Origin: Superficieibacter electus | Lineage (GTDB): Bacteria; Pseudomonadota; Gammaproteobacteria; Enterobacterales; Enterobacteriaceae | DNA: 64,000 nucleotides | Direction: 5' to 3' | Assembly (NCBI RefSeq): GCF_002915575.1 | Contig: NZ_PQGD01000005.1 | Span: 243,946 to 307,945, forward strand | In this document: positions 57,584-64,000 of the stretch, one piece after another | How positions within the stretch are numbered: the stretch's first letter is position 1 | Layout of the letters: each line of letters starts with the position of its first letter | Translations under genes and position numbers: made by a program | Notes under the pieces: generated by a model | The model's database searches: none | Seen by the model: the letters and a program-made list of their open reading frames with translations, nothing else | Told to the model about the DNA's origin: nothing

Positions 57584-58005
57584 GACACCTCCGAAAAATC
57601 ATCTTTAACCCACTCTGGCCGATCACCTTTTCCAAGGTAGAAATCAATGATGTCCAGCAGGCGCGGGTAGAATTTCAAAGCGCTGCGCCCGTCCATCTCG
57701 GCGATTTCGTGTTTGCTGTATTTGCGCCATTCCTCAGCCGTGTGGTTCTGGCAGCCAGCCCTGACATATTCACCACTTGTGATGCTGATGAAGTACCTCT
57801 CTCCGATGATTACGAATGTCTGATCCGGAAGGTTGGCACCGCTCAGGTCGGCATCGCTCAGGTTGGCACCGCTCAGGTTGGCATCGCTCAGGTTGGCACC
57901 GCTCAGGTCGGCACCGCTCAGGTCGGCACGTGATCCCTTTTCTCTGAATGACTCAAACCATAATTTGTGCTCTTCGAGGACTTTGGATAAATCAGCTGTG
58001 TTCAT
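57580..58005 (-). CDS. Pentapeptide-repeat phage protein
   Basis: A 141-residue protein. Residues 26-58 hold tandem A(D/N)LS(G/D) pentapeptides, seven repeats, encoded by near-identical 15-base units (57838-57925). The repeats would form a short right-handed beta-helix (one to two turns); the C-terminal 80 residues (GERYFISITSGEYVRAGCQN and EEWRKYSKHEIAEMDG) are a separate domain. A DNA-mimic role as in Qnr is conceivable but the helix is too short to say. Ribosome site AGGAGAAAA. Confidence 0.88.
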   Translation of the reverse strand: MNTADLSKVLEEHKLWFESFREKGSRADLSGADLSGANLSDANLSGANLSDADLSGANLPDQTFVIIGERYFISITSGEYVRAGCQNHTAEEWRKYSKHEIAEMDGRSALKFYPRLLDIIDFYLGKGDRPEWVKDDFSEVS

Positions 58006-58103
58006 TATTTTCTCCTGCGCTTAAGCCGCGCCGCTGAACGTAAAAATACCCGCCGCGTCATACGCAGCATCAGAAGGAATAGCGGTGGATAGCCGCCGTA
58101 CAT
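58005..58103 (-). CDS. Possible 32-residue early peptide
   Basis: Reads MYGGYPPLFLLMLRMTRRVF and ends in a very basic RLKRRRK. Stop overlaps the start of the pentapeptide gene, with GAGGGC upstream. Hydrophobic then basic, so membrane- or RNA-binding is possible. Too short to be sure. Confidence 0.35.
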   Translation of the reverse strand: MYGGYPPLFLLMLRMTRRVFLRSAARLKRRRK

Positions 58104-58140
58104 GTCTTTGCCCTCTCGTAAAAGGGCAGGGAGATGTAAT

Positions 58141-58162
58141 AAAAAACCCGCCGGAGCGGGTT
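58141..58162 (-). terminator. Terminator within the leftward early operon
   Basis: AACCCGC (58145-58151) pairs with GCGGGTT (58156-58162); on the minus strand a T run follows. It overlaps the end of the gene at 58161-58346. N-type antitermination would let transcription through. Confidence 0.8.
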
Positions 58163-58346
58163 ATTCTTTCTGTACTGATTTCATTGATTGCCAGATAAAT
58201 ACGACAGTGTCGCTAAGCAAAGCATTTCTCTCATCATCGTCTTCAATGTCCTGACAAAGGCTGTCCATAACGCCTGGCAGCTGATCCCATAAAGTATCTA
58301 TACCGGCCTCAATCATTTCATTGGTTGGCTGCAAATCATCACCCAT
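58161..58346 (-). CDS. Small phage early protein
   Basis: A 61-residue acidic protein (MGDDLQPTNEMIEAGIDTLW, CQDIEDDDERNALLSDTVV). Start at 58346 with GAGGG-type site; a Met seven codons upstream is possible. Unassigned. Confidence 0.6.
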   Translation of the reverse strand: MGDDLQPTNEMIEAGIDTLWDQLPGVMDSLCQDIEDDDERNALLSDTVVFIWQSMKSVQKE

Positions 58347-58382
58347 ACCCTTACCCTCTCTAATCAACCGTAAAAACTATTT

Positions 58383-58447
58383 GAGGTAACGCGCCGGGAT
58401 GCTTATCCCACCGGTCTACGTCTGGCGTATGCATTTCGCGTTACCTC
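58383..58447. other. Structured intergenic element
   Basis: The 221 bases between the genes at 58346 and 58568 hold a perfect 11-base inverted repeat (58383-58393 with 58437-58447) that encloses a smaller hairpin (GGGAT 58396-58400 with ATCCC 58405-58409). No promoter or gene in it was recognised. See findings. Confidence 0.5.
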
Positions 58448-58567
58448 GGATAGCTCTCTGAATCTGGTGCCGGGATTTTTAGTCACGCCCGGCGCGTGAT
58501 TTCCTTCACTTTCCACAGCCAAGGAATACCGTAGACTGGTGTTTCCACAGTCAAAAATAGGTTTTTT

Positions 58568-58774
58568 ATGTCAGAAACTATCAGAGTCGAATTCTCTTGC
58601 CCTGATTGCGGCAGTAAATCTTTCGTATTTAGCGCCGAGCCTCACTCGATGGATAACGTCGAGTCTTGCGCCGGGTGCGGAAGAGCTATCAGCAAGGACG
58701 ATATCATTGAGCACAGCAGGCAGATTGCTAAAAAACGTGCTGATGAGATGGTCAGGAATATCTTTAAGCGCTGA
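58568..58774 (+). CDS. Small zinc-ribbon phage protein, rightward
   Basis: A 68-residue protein with two CxxC knuckles (CPDCG at about 11-15, CAGCG at about 34-38) and a basic helical C-terminus. The only rightward gene in the leftward operon. Ribosome site is weak (TAGGTTTTTT). It overlaps almost fully with the next entry on the other strand. I think it is real because of the zinc knuckles. Confidence 0.55.
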   Translation: MSETIRVEFSCPDCGSKSFVFSAEPHSMDNVESCAGCGRAISKDDIIEHSRQIAKKRADEMVRNIFKR

Positions 58775-58864
58775 ATCCAGTAGCGTCTGTAAGGATGATA
58801 TTTGCCCCTCTAATTCGGTGGTGTCTAAACCAATAGATACCACTAGTTTTCCTACTTTCTCCAT
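58571..58864 (-). CDS. Small phage protein antisense to the zinc-ribbon gene
   Basis: A 97-residue protein beginning MEKVGKLVVSIGLDTTELEG, then QISSLQTLLDSALKDIPDHL. GAGAGGTG lies just upstream, a strong ribosome site. The first 30 codons are outside the antisense overlap and look protein-coding; the rest overlaps 58568-58774. Unassigned. Confidence 0.55.
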   Translation of the reverse strand: MEKVGKLVVSIGLDTTELEGQISSLQTLLDSALKDIPDHLISTFFSNLPAVLNDIVLADSSSAPGARLDVIHRVRLGAKYERFTAAIRAREFDSDSF

Positions 58865-59060
58865 CTACACCTCTCTGTTTGATTGACCGCAGGCCACTCG
58901 ACCCGCTCGATTCGTTCTGTGCGTAATGCTTGCGCCGGGCATCGCGTATCTTCTCCAGATCGCAGTTCTTCGCTGACTGGTGATACTTGCTTATGTGGCA
59001 TACCGGTGTGCGTGGATCGAAGTCTCGACCGCATACCGGGCACTTGATGCTGTTCTTCAT
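58764..59060 (-). CDS. Small zinc-finger phage protein
   Basis: A 98-residue protein with an N-terminal zinc finger (CPVCGRDFDPRTPVCHISKYH, Cys-Cys-His-His pattern), then a charged segment. Ribosome site GAGGTGG. The C-terminal third overlaps the start of the next gene in another frame. Early phage protein, role unknown. Confidence 0.68.
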   Translation of the reverse strand: MKNSIKCPVCGRDFDPRTPVCHISKYHQSAKNCDLEKIRDARRKHYAQNESSGSSGLRSIKQRGVDGESRKTSGIYWFRHHRIRGANIILTDATGFSA

Positions 59061-59068
59061 GGGCCACC

Positions 59069-59329
59069 TCAGCGAGCGGTGACTTGCTTGGAATTGCGAT
59101 AACCAGCTGCGAAGATAGCGACTTCTGGCAAACAGGCAGATCCGGTAACTTCCTCTTTGCCGAACACCGACAACGTTGTAGCTGTCTGAATTGCCTTTTC
59201 AACTCTTCCCATGCGTTTAGGTTTGTCCTGTGACGCGTTCTGAGCAGCCTCAGCGCGACGCTTAGCCATCAGTTCGCCACGTTTCAGATAACGCCGTGTA
59301 ACGCTGTTGCTTGCGATTAAATTGGTCAT
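59069..59329 (-). CDS. N: N-type transcription antiterminator
   Basis: An 86-residue protein. The arginine-rich RNA-binding motif is at residues 11-26 (TRRYLKRGELMAKRRAEA). The C-terminus LPEVAIFAAGYRNSKQVTAR matches the end I remember for phage P22 protein 24 (LPGVALYAAGHRKSKQ). First gene of the leftward operon, downstream of pL and the nut-like site at 59503-59547. Modifies RNA polymerase to read through terminators. Confidence 0.85.
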   Translation of the reverse strand: MTNLIASNSVTRRYLKRGELMAKRRAEAAQNASQDKPKRMGRVEKAIQTATTLSVFGKEEVTGSACLPEVAIFAAGYRNSKQVTAR

Positions 59330-59353
59330 ACATCCTCCAGTGGTTGCTTTGGT

Positions 59354-59483
59354 GGTGTGACGGATGGAGTCGAACCATCTTCCATCGGTGCGATGCCGAT
59401 TGCAGTACGCGCAGCGTTCCGCTACATGACTAGTATTTTCACAGTCGCCTATCTGCTAGCTCGCCGTTGAGCTTCGTCACACC
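59354..59483 (-). ncRNA. Cloverleaf-like RNA in the N leader
   Basis: On the minus strand, 9-base arms (59483-59475 and 59362-59354) close a 130-base element. Inside are hairpins: AGCTC/GAGCT (59458-59473), a GTAGC/GCTGC arm, ATCGG/CCGAT with a seven-base loop (59384-59400) and a T-arm-like GATGG-TTCGACT-CCATC (59363-59379). The closing strand ends CACACCACC. It looks tRNA-like at the 3' side but is too long and lacks U33, so it is not a normal tRNA. Confidence 0.4.
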
Positions 59484-59502
59484 CCAAAGCAACTTCCTTT
59501 GG

Positions 59503-59547
59503 TCTCCCACAAGGGCGGGAGAAATTACCCCATCAATGTTAAAGAGC
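59503..59547 (-). promoter_or_regulatory. nutL-like antitermination site
   Basis: On the minus strand boxA GCTCTTTAACAT (59547-59536) is followed after 13 bases by a hairpin TCTCCC-GCCCTTGT-GGGAGA (59522-59503). The right operon has boxA and a hairpin of the same design at 60713-60755, so these are the probable N-use sites. Confidence 0.78.
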
Positions 59548-59593
59548 TGAGACTTCGTTCCGTGTCTCGTTGGTGCGTCCTGCTGATGGGATA

Positions 59594-59622
59594 AATATAC
59601 AAAACGTATCCAAGCAATGCAA
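59594..59622 (-). promoter_or_regulatory. Leftward early promoter pL
   Basis: TTGCAT (59622-59617) and TATATT (59599-59594) on the minus strand with a 17-base spacer. Operators at 59597-59609 and 59622-59634 overlap it, so CI binding would block it. Confidence 0.82.
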
Positions 59623-59668
59623 TACAAAATGTATACGCAAATGGCGCAAATAGGGTAACAATATGTAT
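59597..59668. promoter_or_regulatory. Left operator region, three repressor sites
   Basis: Thirteen-base sites ATACAAAACGTAT (59597-59609), ATACAAAATGTAT (59622-59634) and a weaker TAACAATATGTAT (59656-59668). Consensus ATAC(A/G)AA(A/C)(C/T)GTAT is shared with the right operator. Spacings from site start to site start are 25 and 34. Confidence 0.85.
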
Positions 59669-59725
59669 ATGAAGGGAATTTATTTTTCTTGAGATACAAA
59701 AAAGGCCGCCTAAGCGACCTTTGAT

Positions 59726-60382
59726 TTACGGTAGGTTTGTTATCTTGGCATCAACGACGACGCCTATAATGCGGCAATTCCCATTAACTTCTATCATGGG
59801 ATATTGGGGGTTGAGGGGTTTTAAAAATCTCCGGCCAGCATCAAGAACAAGCTTCTTAAACGTCGCCTCATTCTCGCTATCCAGCTTTGCTACCACCAGT
59901 TTTCCATTTTTCGCTTCAACCTCAGGGTCGACCAAGATGGCCGTTCCCTCTGGGATGCTGAGGCCTACAGGGGAGGTCATTGAATCCCCTCTGACGTCCA
60001 ACCAGAAAGCGTTATCAGAGCACTCTACGTTAGTCTCATACCAGCGATCTATGGCACGCCGATGATAAGGTTCTACCGCTTCCATCCATTCACCTGCACT
60101 TACCCAACTGATCACGGGATAGCTTCCCTTTGGCTCGTTTTTTCCATGATAGCTGACATTCGTCTCGGAAGACTGGTCCCTGATGGTGCCATCAGCATTA
60201 ACCTGAAAACTCCGCAGGCCAAGATATGTCATTATTTTTGCGATGTCATCAAGGCTTGGCTCCCGCCTGGCGTTTAGCCAATGGCTGACCGCACCTTTAG
60301 TAATTCCAAGATGTTCAGCCAGTGTTTCTTGTGAAACGCCTTGCCCCTTCATGAGGTCTTTAGCGAGATCATACCATTTCAT
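59726..60382 (-). CDS. cI: CI-type prophage repressor (S24, LexA-like)
   Basis: A 218-residue repressor. N-terminal HTH ([20 protein letters not shown]), linker, then an S24 domain with cleavage site Ala96-Gly97 (SWVSAGEW), nucleophile Ser134 (RGDSMTS) and Lys166 (LVVAKLD). This predicts RecA-induced self-cleavage and SOS induction. I chose the ATG at 60382 because GGGG is seven bases upstream; the ATG at 60388 is also possible. Binds the 13-base sites on both sides. Confidence 0.93.
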   Translation of the reverse strand: MKWYDLAKDLMKGQGVSQETLAEHLGITKGAVSHWLNARREPSLDDIAKIMTYLGLRSFQVNADGTIRDQSSETNVSYHGKNEPKGSYPVISWVSAGEWMEAVEPYHRRAIDRWYETNVECSDNAFWLDVRGDSMTSPVGLSIPEGTAILVDPEVEAKNGKLVVAKLDSENEATFKKLVLDAGRRFLKPLNPQYPMIEVNGNCRIIGVVVDAKITNLP

Positions 60383-60397
60383 ATTCATGCCCCGATC

Positions 60398-60469
60398 ATA
60401 CGAACTGTATTCCTTTTTGCGAGACACAAATTGTATATTTGGCTTGCCAGCAACGAATACGAAACGTAT
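60398..60469. promoter_or_regulatory. Right operator region, three repressor sites
   Basis: Sites ATACGAACTGTAT (60398-60410), ACACAAATTGTAT (60424-60436) and ATACGAAACGTAT (60457-60469). The third overlaps the pR -10; the first is next to the cI start. Spacings are 26 and 33. Confidence 0.88.
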
Positions 60470-60472
60470 ACT
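60444..60472 (+). promoter_or_regulatory. Rightward early promoter pR
   Basis: TTGCCA (60444-60449), spacer 17, TATACT (60467-60472). It drives cro. Confidence 0.9.
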
Positions 60473-60496
60473 CAAATCTGTTGTATGGAGGAACCT

Positions 60497-60706
60497 ATGA
60501 ACAAGCTACGAAATATTCGTGAAAAGCTTGGACTCACACAGGGAGAGCTGGCAGCTGAGCTTGGGCTTACCAAGGGTGCAATTGGTCATTATGAAAATGG
60601 CCGTCGCGACCTTAGTGCCACTCAATGTCGTCAGATCATCTCTGTTTTGAACAAGCATGGCGCGGCAGTTGGATTTGATGATTTATTCCCACCAAAAGTC
60701 GCCTAG
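60497..60706 (+). CDS. cro: Cro-type regulator
   Basis: A 69-residue HTH protein ([34 protein letters not shown]). It starts after GGAGGA, directly downstream of pR, opposite to cI, as in lambdoid phages. Probably represses early promoters during lytic growth. Confidence 0.9.
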   Translation: MNKLRNIREKLGLTQGELAAELGLTKGAIGHYENGRRDLSATQCRQIISVLNKHGAAVGFDDLFPPKVA

Positions 60707-60712
60707 TTGTAC

Positions 60713-60780
60713 CGCTCTTTAACATCGCTGCACATCCTCTCCGCCCATGTGGAGATAACAAAAACGCATCATTGGATGCG
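60713..60780 (+). promoter_or_regulatory. nutR-like antitermination site and a second hairpin
   Basis: boxA CGCTCTTTAACAT (60713-60725), then hairpin TCTCC-GCCCATGT-GGAGA (60738-60755). A second hairpin CGCATC-ATTG-GATGCG (60765-60780) follows, which could be a weak terminator or another boxB candidate. Lies between cro and cII. Confidence 0.75.
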
Positions 60781-60811
60781 CATTTAACTTATTCAACACA
60801 AGGAATTATCA

Positions 60812-61096
60812 ATGAAGGACAAAGCAAGTTACAGCAAGCCAACACGTCAGGACGTAGATCGCGCCGAAACGGATCTGCTCATCAATTTGTCTGCGGTCAC
60901 TCAGCGCGGACTGGCTGAGATGGTGGGGTGTCATGAGTCGAAGATAAGCCGGACAGACTGGCGCTTCATCGCAGCCGTCCTGTGCTCGTTTGGGATGGAT
61001 TCAGATATCAGCCCTATCAGCAGAGCTTTTCACCATGCGCTTAACGCCATCACAAATGAAAAACGTCCAGCTGTTGGTAGCAGTCTGGACGCTTAA
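60812..61096 (+). CDS. cII: CII-type activator
   Basis: A 94-residue protein with the CII core (DRAETDLLINLSAVTQRGLA, EMVGCHESKISRTDWRFIAA) and the AITNEKRPA tail. AAGGAATT ribosome site. Position after cro and nutR confirms the assignment. CII activates lysogeny promoters (pRE, pI). Confidence 0.88.
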   Translation: MKDKASYSKPTRQDVDRAETDLLINLSAVTQRGLAEMVGCHESKISRTDWRFIAAVLCSFGMDSDISPISRAFHHALNAITNEKRPAVGSSLDA

Positions 61097-61130
61097 TAAC
61101 ACTGTGTTACGCCAAGTAACGGGAGTAATT

Positions 61131-61538
61131 ATGGCAGCAACAAATAAACAAGTAAACCTAGACGTAAGGTCTGGAGACCGATTCGAGTGCGTCTATCCGT
61201 TCATTTATGTCTCCACAGACTATCAGTCGTATGACGGAAATATTCATACCGATGAGAGATGGATTGGCGGCTGTCGGAAAACTTCCGAACCTGCTGATTG
61301 CGGATACGGGGATCAGTTTATCTACACGGCTGATGCTGAAGGTAAAAGAACCCTTGAAGTTTTGGCAGTGGCTGAAATGCCTGGGCAGTGGCAGAGAAGG
61401 GTTATTTATGCCTGCCACCTGATTGACCCAGACGGAAAGGAACGGAAGGGCAGAAAGGCTTACACGGTTACCGAAACAAGATTTATAGCGATGTCAAAAG
61501 GCTACTTCGCTGAATACGAAGTGGAGGATATCGGATGA
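61131..61538 (+). CDS. Hypothetical phage early protein
   Basis: A 135-residue protein between cII and the replication gene. Start at 61131 chosen by GGGAG nine bases upstream. MAATNKQVNLDVRSGDRFEC, then AEMPGQWQRRVIYACHLID. I do not recognise it. Confidence 0.7.
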   Translation: MAATNKQVNLDVRSGDRFECVYPFIYVSTDYQSYDGNIHTDERWIGGCRKTSEPADCGYGDQFIYTADAEGKRTLEVLAVAEMPGQWQRRVIYACHLIDPDGKERKGRKAYTVTETRFIAMSKGYFAEYEVEDIG

Positions 61539-62542
61539 ATACCGCAGAAATATTCCAGTTCCCCGGCAACGCGCCGGGCCAGGTCAGGAGCAACAGGATG
61601 GAGAACCAGAAGTCTGGATACGTCCCGTTGTACCGGAGCGTACTCAAGCAGGCATGGTCGAAAGACGTCTACCTCAGAACCCTATGGGAGAACCTGCTTC
61701 TTAGCGCTGCCAGGAAGCCGTTTACAGCCTCGTTCAAGGGTAAGCAATGGCATCTTAGCGTCGGTCAACTGGTGGCGACAGCGGCTGATTTAGGGCTGCA
61801 ACTTTGTGACCGGAAAGGTAACCCGGCCAGCAGGGATCAGGTCGAGAGAATGCTTCAGGTTTTCGTGCGGGAGGGGATGATTTCGATAGATGGTGAGAAG
61901 CAAAAAGGCAGGGTGATCACCATCACAAATTACAGTGAATATGCTCAAAAAATAGACGATTTACCCGCACATGAAGCCGCACATGAAGCCGCACATGGCG
62001 AGGCCAGTAATGGCGCGGCTTTGAAGGTGGTAGCCGCACATGGAGGCGCACATGAAGCCGCACAACATGAACAAGAAGGTAATAACAATAATATAAAAAC
62101 CTCTTCGTCCGAGAATTCTGACGAATCCTCTGACAAGCCCGGAAATAAACTTCCTGTTCTGAGACCTGAAGCTGCAATTCAGAGCGGAACAAAATGGGGT
62201 AACTCAGAAGACCTCCGCTGTGCTGAATGGCTTTTCTCGGTAGTGCAGTCGATATCCTCAACAGCCAAAAAACCTAACTACGCAGCCTGGGCAAATGACA
62301 TCCGCCTGATGCGTCAAAGAGACCACCGCACCCACAAAGAAATCGCGGTGCTCTTCAGGTGGGCTTGTGAAGATGCTTTCTGGAAGGGCAACGTGCTTTG
62401 CCCGGCTACGCTCCGGGAGAAATGGACTCAGCTTGATATCAAACGCAACAAGCGACCTGCGGCAAACGGCCAGGCGCGGCAAGAGATTGATTACAACAAC
62501 ACTGACTGGATAAGCGGGGTGCTTGATGAAAAGTTTTTCTGA
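61535..62542 (+). CDS. Phage replication initiator (O-position protein)
   Basis: A 335-residue protein in the lambda O position. N-terminal winged-helix-like domain (PLYRSVLKQAWSKDVYLRTL, LSVGQLVATAADLGLQL). The centre is a low-complexity AHEAAHEAAHGEA segment encoded by iterons, and the C-terminal domain (YAAWANDIRLMRQRDHRTHK) meets the P protein or DnaB. It overlaps the gene before by four and P by 17 bases. Confidence 0.8.
   Translation: MNTAEIFQFPGNAPGQVRSNRMENQKSGYVPLYRSVLKQAWSKDVYLRTLWENLLLSAARKPFTASFKGKQWHLSVGQLVATAADLGLQLCDRKGNPASRDQVERMLQVFVREGMISIDGEKQKGRVITITNYSEYAQKIDDLPAHEAAHEAAHGEASNGAALKVVAAHGGAHEAAQHEQEGNNNNIKTSSSENSDESSDKPGNKLPVLRPEAAIQSGTKWGNSEDLRCAEWLFSVVQSISSTAKKPNYAAWANDIRLMRQRDHRTHKEIAVLFRWACEDAFWKGNVLCPATLREKWTQLDIKRNKRPAANGQARQEIDYNNTDWISGVLDEKFF
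61967..62130 (+). other. Probable phage replication origin with iterons
   Basis: GCACATG starts at 61967, 61979, 61991, 62036 and 62048, spaced 12 bases within each group, with a degenerate sixth at 62060. An A-rich, easily melted stretch (62078-62130) follows inside the same gene. This is the lambda ori layout: iterons then an AT-rich side. Confidence 0.8.
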
Positions 62543-63230
62543 AGAGCTTCAAAACTTCGATCGCGAAAACTTCCGGCGGCTGGCGCACGGCCTTCCAGAA
62601 ATTCAGGACGAGAAGTCCGGCGAGGAACAAACCGCAGAGATTATCAACGCGCTCTTTGCCCAGCTTAGGGCGGCGTTCCCGGCGGCAATGAATAACTTCC
62701 GCACTCAGGAAGAGTTCAACGAGTTCCGCCGTCAGTGGCTGATGTCCTTCAAGGAAAACGGAATCAACACGATGCAGCAGGTTGCTGGCGGTATGCGTGT
62801 CTCTCGTCGTCAGGAAAAACCTTTTCTCCCGTCGCCTGGTCAGTTTGTTGCCTGGTGCAAAGCGGAGCAGGCAACAGCGGCAGGACTGCCCAACGCACAT
62901 GATCTCGTCGATATGGTTTACGAATACTGCCGGAATCGCGGTCACTACCCGGATGCAGAATCTTACCCGTGGAAGTCAAACGCTCACTACTGGCTGGTCA
63001 CGACGCTATACGCCAACATGCGCGCTAACTCACTCAGTGACACCGAGCTACGCCGCAAGGCCGCTGATGAGCTAAACCACATGTCCGCCAGAATCAACCG
63101 TGGCGACAAGATACCGGAACCGGTTAAGCAACTCCCCGTACTCGGTGGCAAGCCGCTGACTCGTACCCAGGGGCTGGCGAAAATCGCCGAACTGCGTGAA
63201 AAGCACGGGCTGAGAGGGCGCAAATCATGA
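62526..63230 (+). CDS. P: Replication protein P (DnaB loader)
   Basis: A 234-residue protein, nearly lambda P length. SFSEELQNFDRENFRRLAHG, RPFLPS-like KPFLPSPGQFVAWCKAEQ, YPDAESYPWKSNAHYWLVT and NRGDKIPEPVKQLPVLGGKP are lambda P hallmarks. Takes host DnaB to the origin. ATG at 62526 overlaps the end of the preceding gene. Confidence 0.95.
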   Translation: MKSFSEELQNFDRENFRRLAHGLPEIQDEKSGEEQTAEIINALFAQLRAAFPAAMNNFRTQEEFNEFRRQWLMSFKENGINTMQQVAGGMRVSRRQEKPFLPSPGQFVAWCKAEQATAAGLPNAHDLVDMVYEYCRNRGHYPDAESYPWKSNAHYWLVTTLYANMRANSLSDTELRRKAADELNHMSARINRGDKIPEPVKQLPVLGGKPLTRTQGLAKIAELREKHGLRGRKS

Positions 63231-63520
63231 GAGGCAAACAAGCAATTTTGCGCTATCTGACCACTCACCACACCTTCAGCCCTGCGCAGGTCGCCAGAGA
63301 GTCTGGCCTGACCGTGAACTGCATAGCCACTGTCGCGCGTGGTCTTGCACAAGAGGGCGTCCTGATTCTTGAAAGCAAGGTATGGCGCAGCGTCACCTAC
63401 CGCCTTGCAACCGATGCTGAGCGCCGTAACGGTGGCTGTGATGGCATCAACACGATATTCGCTGATTGCCGCAAGAGTGACGCGATGAAGCGCGTTCTGA
63501 GCGTATACGGGAGGCTGTGA
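63227..63520 (+). CDS. ren: Ren-like exclusion-resistance protein
   Basis: A 97-residue protein matching lambda Ren: [36 protein letters not shown] and the tail [11 protein letters not shown]. Overlaps P by four bases, the lambda position. Ren protects against Rex exclusion. Confidence 0.88.
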   Translation: MRGKQAILRYLTTHHTFSPAQVARESGLTVNCIATVARGLAQEGVLILESKVWRSVTYRLATDAERRNGGCDGINTIFADCRKSDAMKRVLSVYGRL

Positions 63521-63681
63521 TGAGAGGCAACGACTACAACCCTGACTTACACCCTAACGATCTGTGTATTCGCCAGCGGTCGAGACCGTATCCGGGCCGA
63601 GAAGAGCTACTGAGGCGTAACAGCTTCCCGTCACCTGACCAAAACAAATATCTGACAATGATTCTGAGGGCTAAGAAATGA
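63520..63681 (+). CDS. Small phage protein after ren
   Basis: A 53-residue frame ([20 protein letters not shown], then [16 protein letters not shown]). Start and stop overlap the neighbours by one and four bases, in keeping with the operon. Unassigned. Confidence 0.7.
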   Translation: MRGNDYNPDLHPNDLCIRQRSRPYPGREELLRRNSFPSPDQNKYLTMILRAKK

Positions 63682-64000
63682 CCCAGGTAAAAATTTACAC
63701 CGCATCCCCGTCTGACATGTCACCGCCGGTGGATGATAAATCGTTCTGCACTGACTTCGTGCTGGCTACTGATTACCAGGCGCTGAAGGAACAAATGGCG
63801 GCACTGGCGTCTGAGAATGAAAATCTGATGAGTTTTATAACTGACAAGCATTGGCTGGGATCAGACTGCATGCCAGAAACCCCAGCCACCGACGCTTTCA
63901 TCGCAGAGCAGCAGGCTATCGGGGTGGAGAAGTTGGCATCGTTGGCTGGGAATGAGTGCAAATGCTACAAATCTGCAAATGACCGCGTTGGTTTTAGAAA
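63678..64000 (+). CDS. Ea22-like phage protein, 5' part
   Basis: Runs off the window after 107 codons. [20 protein letters not shown], then [18 protein letters not shown], and [19 protein letters not shown], typical of Ead/Ea22-like proteins of lambdoid phages. Function in the family is not established. Confidence 0.8.
   Translation, partial: MTQVKIYTASPSDMSPPVDDKSFCTDFVLATDYQALKEQMAALASENENLMSFITDKHWLGSDCMPETPATDAFIAEQQAIGVEKLASLAGNECKCYKSANDRVGFR

Noticed and set aside
57838-57925. Short direct repeats as regulatory iterons or CRISPR
   Set aside because: The 15-base period is in frame and encodes pentapeptide repeats.
59354-59483. Functional tRNA gene
   Set aside because: T-arm and CCA-like end are present, but the element is about 130 bases long, has no U33 and no normal D-arm to anticodon spacing.
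59439-59699. 86-codon leftward frame upstream of N
   Set aside because: It spans pL, an operator site and the nut-like site, has no ribosome site, and its composition follows the AT-rich leader.

Overview
The window is a chromosomal segment of a member of the Enterobacteriaceae. Gene content and order follow the Escherichia/Salmonella/Citrobacter backbone (ybaK-ybaP-copA-cueR-ybbJ-qmcA-ybbN-ybbO-tesA-ybbAP, the allantoin cluster, purEK-lpxH-ppiB-cysS, ybcJ-folD, argU). Salmonella-like sfbABC genes and a sitA gene next to ybaK point towards Citrobacter or Salmonella relatives rather than E. coli K-12, but I cannot name the species. The neighbouring fetAB (ybbLM) pair known from E. coli is absent.

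Layout. 0-0.3 kb: the 5' end of a leftward manganese/iron transporter gene (sitA) with recognisable MntR and Fur boxes. 0.4-5 kb: ybaK, the ChiX small RNA, ybaP, and the copper pair copA/cueR. copA has the promoter geometry used by CueR and a conserved -1 frameshift signal for the small copper chaperone CopA(Z). 5-13 kb: an unrecognised 397-residue protein, the NfeD/SPFH pair, cnoX, ybbO, tesA and the YbbAP transporter. 13-18.5 kb: a MetQNI-type transporter (sfbABC) and an AT-rich insertion with a gene remnant and a membrane M48 peptidase. 18.5-39.6 kb: mnmH and the allantoin regulon. It covers glyoxylate disposal (gcl, hyi, glxR, glxK), allantoin uptake and opening (allP, allB, ybbY), allantoate to oxamate (allC, allE, allD), and oxamate to carbamoyl phosphate and ATP (fdrA, ylbE, ylbF, carbamate kinase). 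Two matching 17-bp palindromes fit AllR operators. 39.6-49.3 kb: REP and 59-bp tandem repeats, purKE, lpxH, ppiB, cysS, ybcI, a MalI-type regulator with a glucose-family PTS permease, ybcJ, folD and argU.

49.3 kb to the end: the left part of a lambdoid prophage integrated at argU. Its leftward operon runs from N through small early genes, a pentapeptide-repeat protein, a Rad52-type annealing protein, a nuclease-like protein and three DNA methyltransferases to xis and int. The immunity region has cI and cro between two sets of three 13-bp operators, with clean pL and pR promoters. Rightward come cII, an origin-containing replication gene, P, ren and an Ea22-like gene cut by the window end.

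I did not find a clearly new biological system. The strongest candidates for unexplained biology are in the prophage: a 337-codon open frame overprinted on the cytosine methyltransferase gene, a cloverleaf-like RNA in the N leader, a matched pair of nut-like sites with an unusual boxB, and a pair of fully antisense small genes.
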